Shown here piece by piece: positions 60,367 through 64,000 of a DNA stretch of 64,000 nt. Source of the DNA: Flammulina velutipes (taxonomy: Eukaryota; Basidiomycota; Agaricomycetes; Agaricales; Physalacriaceae); assembly GCA_011800155.1 (NCBI GenBank), contig CM022371.1, positions 2,480,001-2,544,000 on the forward strand, written 5' to 3'. The notes under the pieces are model-generated. The model made no database searches, was not told the DNA's origin, and saw only the letters and a program-made list of their open reading frames with translations. How positions within the stretch are numbered: position 1 is the stretch's first letter; every line of letters starts with the position of its first letter. A program made the position numbers and the translations under genes.

Positions 60367-61498
60367 CCAGCATGTTAACAAACCGTTAGGGTTGTTTCTC
60401 TGGGGGCTCTTCGTCAGGGTCCTTTGCGTCACCAAACTTCACCGCCACCGATCGCTTGAGTCAGAATAATTACGTCGACATATTTTCGGTTTGATTTGGC
60501 TGCATCACCTCTTTTCCCTTTCGTCTCCTACTAGCTCGATAACCTAGCCTTCGTGAGTATGAGCAAACATTGATACCAAGGGCTTGGTAAATCTCGTCGT
60601 GAACAATTTGGTCACCCAACCACCAGTCTCAGACTCTTACTATCCAGTTTCAATCAATCACTTTTGGAATACTTCATGAATGAGCACACAAAATCATGTC
60701 TCCCTCCTCTCACTAAGTGGGAGAAAGCCTAGAGGATGTCGACTGAAACACTTTATACACAACCCGACCATCGTCACGGTCCACGGAGAGTTCTTCTCAA
60801 AATGAACAGCTTACTCCCTTTCTTCCATTCCATTCCCTCCTTTCATCAACGAAGACAACCATATGCCAGGCAAGGACAAATCTGTCAATCTTAGTGCCAC
60901 ACTACCATTCGGAGAGGCGTGTTCATCATACGACATCGTCAATCCAGATCCGTTAGACAATCCTTTTCTCTCGCCAAATATACGCCAAATAGCTCTATTT
61001 CTAGGCACATTCCAATAATTCAATCTCTCCCAACTATCTGGCTTCCCTTATGCTATTACTACACCCGGCTCTCGGAAGCCCTCCGTACACTTCAAGAAGT
61101 CGGAATGCCGGTCGGACGGTGTTTCTCAGGTCAAACATGCAGTTTGAGAGTGTTCATTCAGACTTCTACCGCGAAGACTTGCAGTGCTAACCCTACTGTC
61201 GTACTTGCTTCCTGGCATGGATGGAACCTAACGCACTGAAAACCTCGATGGTTTAAGGAGATGACTTCCGTTAAGGGCTATGACACGGCATACTGAACAG
61301 CGATGACGGTTTGTTACCCCGCCGCTTGTCGGCTCGCCCCCCCTCATTTATATAGGTATGTCCGGTAAAGGAAGTGACGTAGGTAGAGAAGGTCACCGCT
61401 AAACGGCAGTGACGTCTTTGGACCGCCCCAAGACCACGCGGAAAATGGAGGATGGCGTTTTGAAGCCTAGTACACCCCGAGATCCAGGTGGACGATGC
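60367..61498. other. Gene-poor stretch, 1.1 kb, unresolved
   Basis: No supported gene. Frames noted: a 51-codon plus-strand frame from atgccaggcaaggac (60862 region) with MPGKDKSVNLSATLPF; a 106-codon plus frame at 60919-61239; and a minus-strand frame ending near 60390 with KRSVAVKFGDAKDPDEEPPE, which looks coding but has stops upstream. These may be remnants of decayed genes next to the transposon. Confidence 0.3.
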
Positions 61499-62992
61499 TT
61501 ATAGCCTGATAATGTTAGATTTTAGTTGGGAATAGTCAATCTGAAGCATGCGAGGGTGATACGCACGTTGCTCAATCGTTATATCTACGGACAGCTGGCT
61601 CATAGTTTCGCCTTCCAACTGACACCATGAATCACTGCTCATAAATTCCAATAGAGGTGGAAGGAGTAGCTCTCCCTCATCGCAGATCGGCGTGAATGAT
61701 ACACGGTTAATACCCTTTGCTCCAATTCCATGTAGATGTGGTCGCCGCGAAGTAACCATCATCTTCAGCAGTCGCAGCGTATTTGCGCTGATGGGGTAGT
61801 TTCCTGCAATCCATTCCGTTGTCACGTAGCGCTCCTCAGACATTCGAATCTCCAAGGTCTCCAAAAGAGGGAAAACCGCTTTCTCGGGAGGCGCAAAGGA
61901 CAAAAGAACAAAGAGGGTGGAGAGGGCAATGTCCGTACGTCCTAGTTTATGCAGCATCTCCTTAACTCCCGAATTGTAATGAATGTGGAGATCCTTGAGG
62001 CCATGAAGGTGCTCGGATAGATCTTGCAGCTTGGCATGTTCTGCGGGAAGCAGTTGAGGCAAGTACAAGGAGGTGATGTTACAGTGCGAACGAGTGATGA
62101 GTGGTGTTACGAGATAGACTTTGGAGAGGACCTTCAAGGATAAAGATGTCAAAGAGGGGAGTGTGAGTTTGGCTGGGAGATATTCCAGCTCGTCCAGAGA
62201 AAGATGTTGCACAGTCGTGTTGTGCGCTACCGCGGGATCACGGGAGGGCACAACGCCGGCGCGCACACCTTCAGAGGAATTGATGGCCTTGACAGCCAAA
62301 TGGCTGAGGGATTTTGAGGACGAGATCCTTGACGACAAGTAGGAGCTAAAATTGACAGGAAACGGGCTGTTATCCAAGATGCTGGCGCTGAAGTGCGTCA
62401 ATTGCTCCCAAGGGAACTCTATTTCGGCGTTTGTATCTGAATAAGTACAGCTGACGGACCGCAGCTGTGGGGCGTTCGAGAAGACGGTACACTTTGTCAT
62501 AATTGCTGGGGTAGCGCAGATTTTGACAGTCAAGTCCTGTAGCTCGTCCAAACGCCCTGCTATTGGCTTGAGCATAGGGAATTGCAAAGGGTTAGCCGTA
62601 ATGTCAAGTGTTTTCCAACGAGGAGAAGTCGTGAGAAGGTGCGTGACAAGCTTATTGGCTATCGGCAAAGTCCCATGAATTGGCACCTGGACGAGGCTAG
62701 GCATCTGCCAAACGATGTTGAGCGGGCCTTCTGGGTATACATCGAGGACTTTGGTCAAGCGTTGCAATGCCCGGATATTTGATGCGTCTTCGTGATGGAC
62801 GAGAGGTTCACTGGTCACCAGTGTATCCCATATCGCGGGGGCTCGAAGAGCAGCCCCATGCCAAGTGGAGTTGACCAGCATGATGTTCAACTGGGGAAGT
62901 GGGATGTCAGGATCAAGAGAGTATTCAGTGCATGCGTAGGTGAATATAAGCTGGAGAAGCTCTGTCGGAATGCTATCCATTGTCGGCTTCAA
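61499..62992 (-). CDS. F-box protein with LRR-like region
   Basis: An intronless 497-codon frame. The N-terminus IPTELLQLIFTYACTEY and LNIMLVNSTWHGAALRAPAIW form the agaricomycete-type F-box (PxELLxxIF...C..W...A...P.LW). A long irregular leucine-rich region follows (VQHLSLDELEYLPAKLTLPS, LTSLSLKVLSKV, HLHGLKDLHIHYNSG, LETLEIRMSEERY). This is one of the most expanded gene families in mushrooms and is thought to supply SCF substrate adaptors. No catalytic domain is present. Confidence 0.85.
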   Translation of the reverse strand: MKPTMDSIPTELLQLIFTYACTEYSLDPDIPLPQLNIMLVNSTWHGAALRAPAIWDTLVTSEPLVHHEDASNIRALQRLTKVLDVYPEGPLNIVWQMPSLVQVPIHGTLPIANKLVTHLLTTSPRWKTLDITANPLQFPMLKPIAGRLDELQDLTVKICATPAIMTKCTVFSNAPQLRSVSCTYSDTNAEIEFPWEQLTHFSASILDNSPFPVNFSSYLSSRISSSKSLSHLAVKAINSSEGVRAGVVPSRDPAVAHNTTVQHLSLDELEYLPAKLTLPSLTSLSLKVLSKVYLVTPLITRSHCNITSLYLPQLLPAEHAKLQDLSEHLHGLKDLHIHYNSGVKEMLHKLGRTDIALSTLFVLLSFAPPEKAVFPLLETLEIRMSEERYVTTEWIAGNYPISANTLRLLKMMVTSRRPHLHGIGAKGINRVSFTPICDEGELLLPPLLEFMSSDSWCQLEGETMSQLSVDITIEQRAYHPRMLQIDYSQLKSNIIRL

Positions 62993-63366
62993 TGACTATG
63001 CAAACCGTCAACGTTTTCATCCACGACTGTAGAAAGCGACATACCAACCAGTTGGTCAAGGTCGAAGGAAGAGTCGAGGGCCCTGGCGCGACCGGTTCCG
63101 ACTCTTAAAATGTCACGTGTTGAGGGCGGTGCCGACGGACGATGCCACCCTTGGGTGCTACCACGATACGAATAATGCTCCTTCAGTTCTACCGACCACA
63201 AGACAGGGTATATGATTTTGTTACAGTGAATAGGATAAAAACAAAATTGCATGAACAGCGAGAGAAGACGCTTGACTGAGTGTCCGATCCAAATACAAAA
63301 CAGGTGAACGATACATATATAACATAGCTTAACTAGGAGAGGGTCGTAACATTCATAATTATCTAT
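62993..63366. other. Intergenic, 374 bp
   Basis: Spacer between the F-box gene start and the stop of the partial gene. AT-rich, with no coding signal. Confidence 0.4.
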
Positions 63367-64000
63367 TCATCGCCATGTCGGTCTCATAGATCGAGTAAAG
63401 CTCGTGTCTGCGCTGGTGTTGCCGTCCATCACAAACGAAGAGTTACCTGTGAAAGAAGTGGAGGATCCAGAACCCGAGCCCGAGCCCGAGCCCAAATTCA
63501 ACACTGGCGGCGCTGGTTTCAACCTGAGAGGTACTCGTGTCGATAAAGAGAGCCGCTTTGACCTCTTCCCGGGACTCTGCAGCACATTCCTTCTCGACCT
63601 CCCCTCCCCGTTCGTTGGAGATAATTGAGGAATCATGCTCGACCGCCGGCGTCCCTTGTCTACTCGCACTGGTCCTATATTCGACCGCCGTCGACTCCTC
63701 ATAGGTGTTGAGCCGACTCTTGGAGCTGTTGAGAGACGACGAGGACTCCCGTGCTTGGCCTTCCCGCTGGACTCTACTCGATGATGTCCACCGTCATCTT
63801 CATCTTGAGAATTGAGAAAACGAGGACCAAGAGGTTGAGATATGCGTCGCCCAAATTCTTCGGCATTCTCATCGTCTTCAGCCAAGCTTCCCAGAGTTGC
63901 AGATTTTCCCTTCGATTTAAGGAAACTAGGATCCAAACGACTTGCTCGTGGCCGCCTGCCAGCCCCGATAGATCCATACGAGGGTCTAGATGGCCCGGAT
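63367..64000 (-). CDS. Disordered basic Ser-rich protein, 3' part
   Basis: Open on the minus strand from the window edge to a stop at 63367 (about 211 codons seen). Arg/Ser/Pro-rich with phosphosite-like RRLS, RRSS and RSKRLS motifs (SPRRLSTAPRVGSTPMRSRR, KGRRRSSMIPQLSP). A (Gly-Ser)n run is encoded by a hexanucleotide array gagccc (about 63470-63493). The end is SFTRSMRPTWR. No domain seen; the true start lies outside the window. The many basophilic sites would suit a mitotic or cytoskeletal kinase target. Confidence 0.6.
   Translation of the reverse strand, partial: SGPSRPSYGSIGAGRRPRASRLDPSFLKSKGKSATLGSLAEDDENAEEFGRRISQPLGPRFLNSQDEDDGGHHRVESSGKAKHGSPRRLSTAPRVGSTPMRSRRRSNIGPVRVDKGRRRSSMIPQLSPTNGEGRSRRNVLQSPGKRSKRLSLSTRVPLRLKPAPPVLNLGSGSGSGSGSSTSFTGNSSFVMDGNTSADTSFTRSMRPTWR

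Noticed and set aside
63470..63493. Short gagccc tandem array, considered as a CRISPR-like or regulatory repeat
   Set aside because: It is a coding hexanucleotide repeat giving Gly-Ser; there are no spacers and this is a eukaryotic genome.

Overview
The window is nuclear DNA from a filamentous basidiomycete, most likely an agaricomycete. Genes are dense and split by many introns of about 45-70 nt with GT(A/G)NGT donors. The content is fungal: homoisocitrate dehydrogenase of the alpha-aminoadipate lysine pathway, a fruit-body-type secreted protein, F-box proteins and fungal APH-type kinases. Exon structures were rebuilt by hand by keeping frame across splice sites. For most genes given with an exon count the summed coding length is an exact multiple of three, which supports the models but does not replace transcript data.

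Layout. 1-8.2 kb: end of RanBP1, mitochondrial ClpX (15 exons with 7- and 16-nt microexons), cactin, a single-pass membrane protein and mitoribosomal protein uS8m. 8.2-16 kb: homoisocitrate dehydrogenase and Cdt2 from one short divergent promoter, an unresolved 1.1-kb stretch, a secreted fruit-body-type protein and an aldehyde dehydrogenase. 16-26.5 kb: an LRR-like hypothetical protein, RCC1, a MATH/BTB protein, a 2-oxoglutarate/Fe(II) oxygenase, an acidic unknown and a HIT-domain hydrolase. 26.9-34.8 kb: a KEN-box-containing disordered protein, the RNA polymerase I largest subunit (RPA190) and, divergently, ESCRT-III Did2/CHMP1. 35-46 kb: a large disordered protein, a serine O-acyltransferase of the MetX/Cys2 family, biotin-protein ligase, a bHLH protein, and a Laa2-like AP-1 accessory protein back-to-back with a Pol I initiation factor (Rrn11-like). 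46-64 kb: a WG/GW-repeat protein, ESCRT-III Vps60/CHMP5, an APH-family kinase-like protein, a PP2C phosphatase, a disordered protein, a C2H2 zinc-finger factor, an F-box protein, a foldback transposable element, a second F-box protein and a partial disordered gene.

Most genes are core housekeeping genes. Several functional pairs sit in the window without an operon-like arrangement: RanBP1 and RCC1 (Ran cycle), RPA190 and Rrn11-like (Pol I), Did2 and Vps60 (both regulators of Vps4). The points most worth a second look are microexons that cut through catalytic motifs of clpX and rpa190, several GC-AG introns, the WG-repeat protein as a candidate Argonaute partner, and an intact 667-bp foldback element with 171-bp terminal inverted repeats and a 9-bp target-site duplication upstream of an F-box gene.
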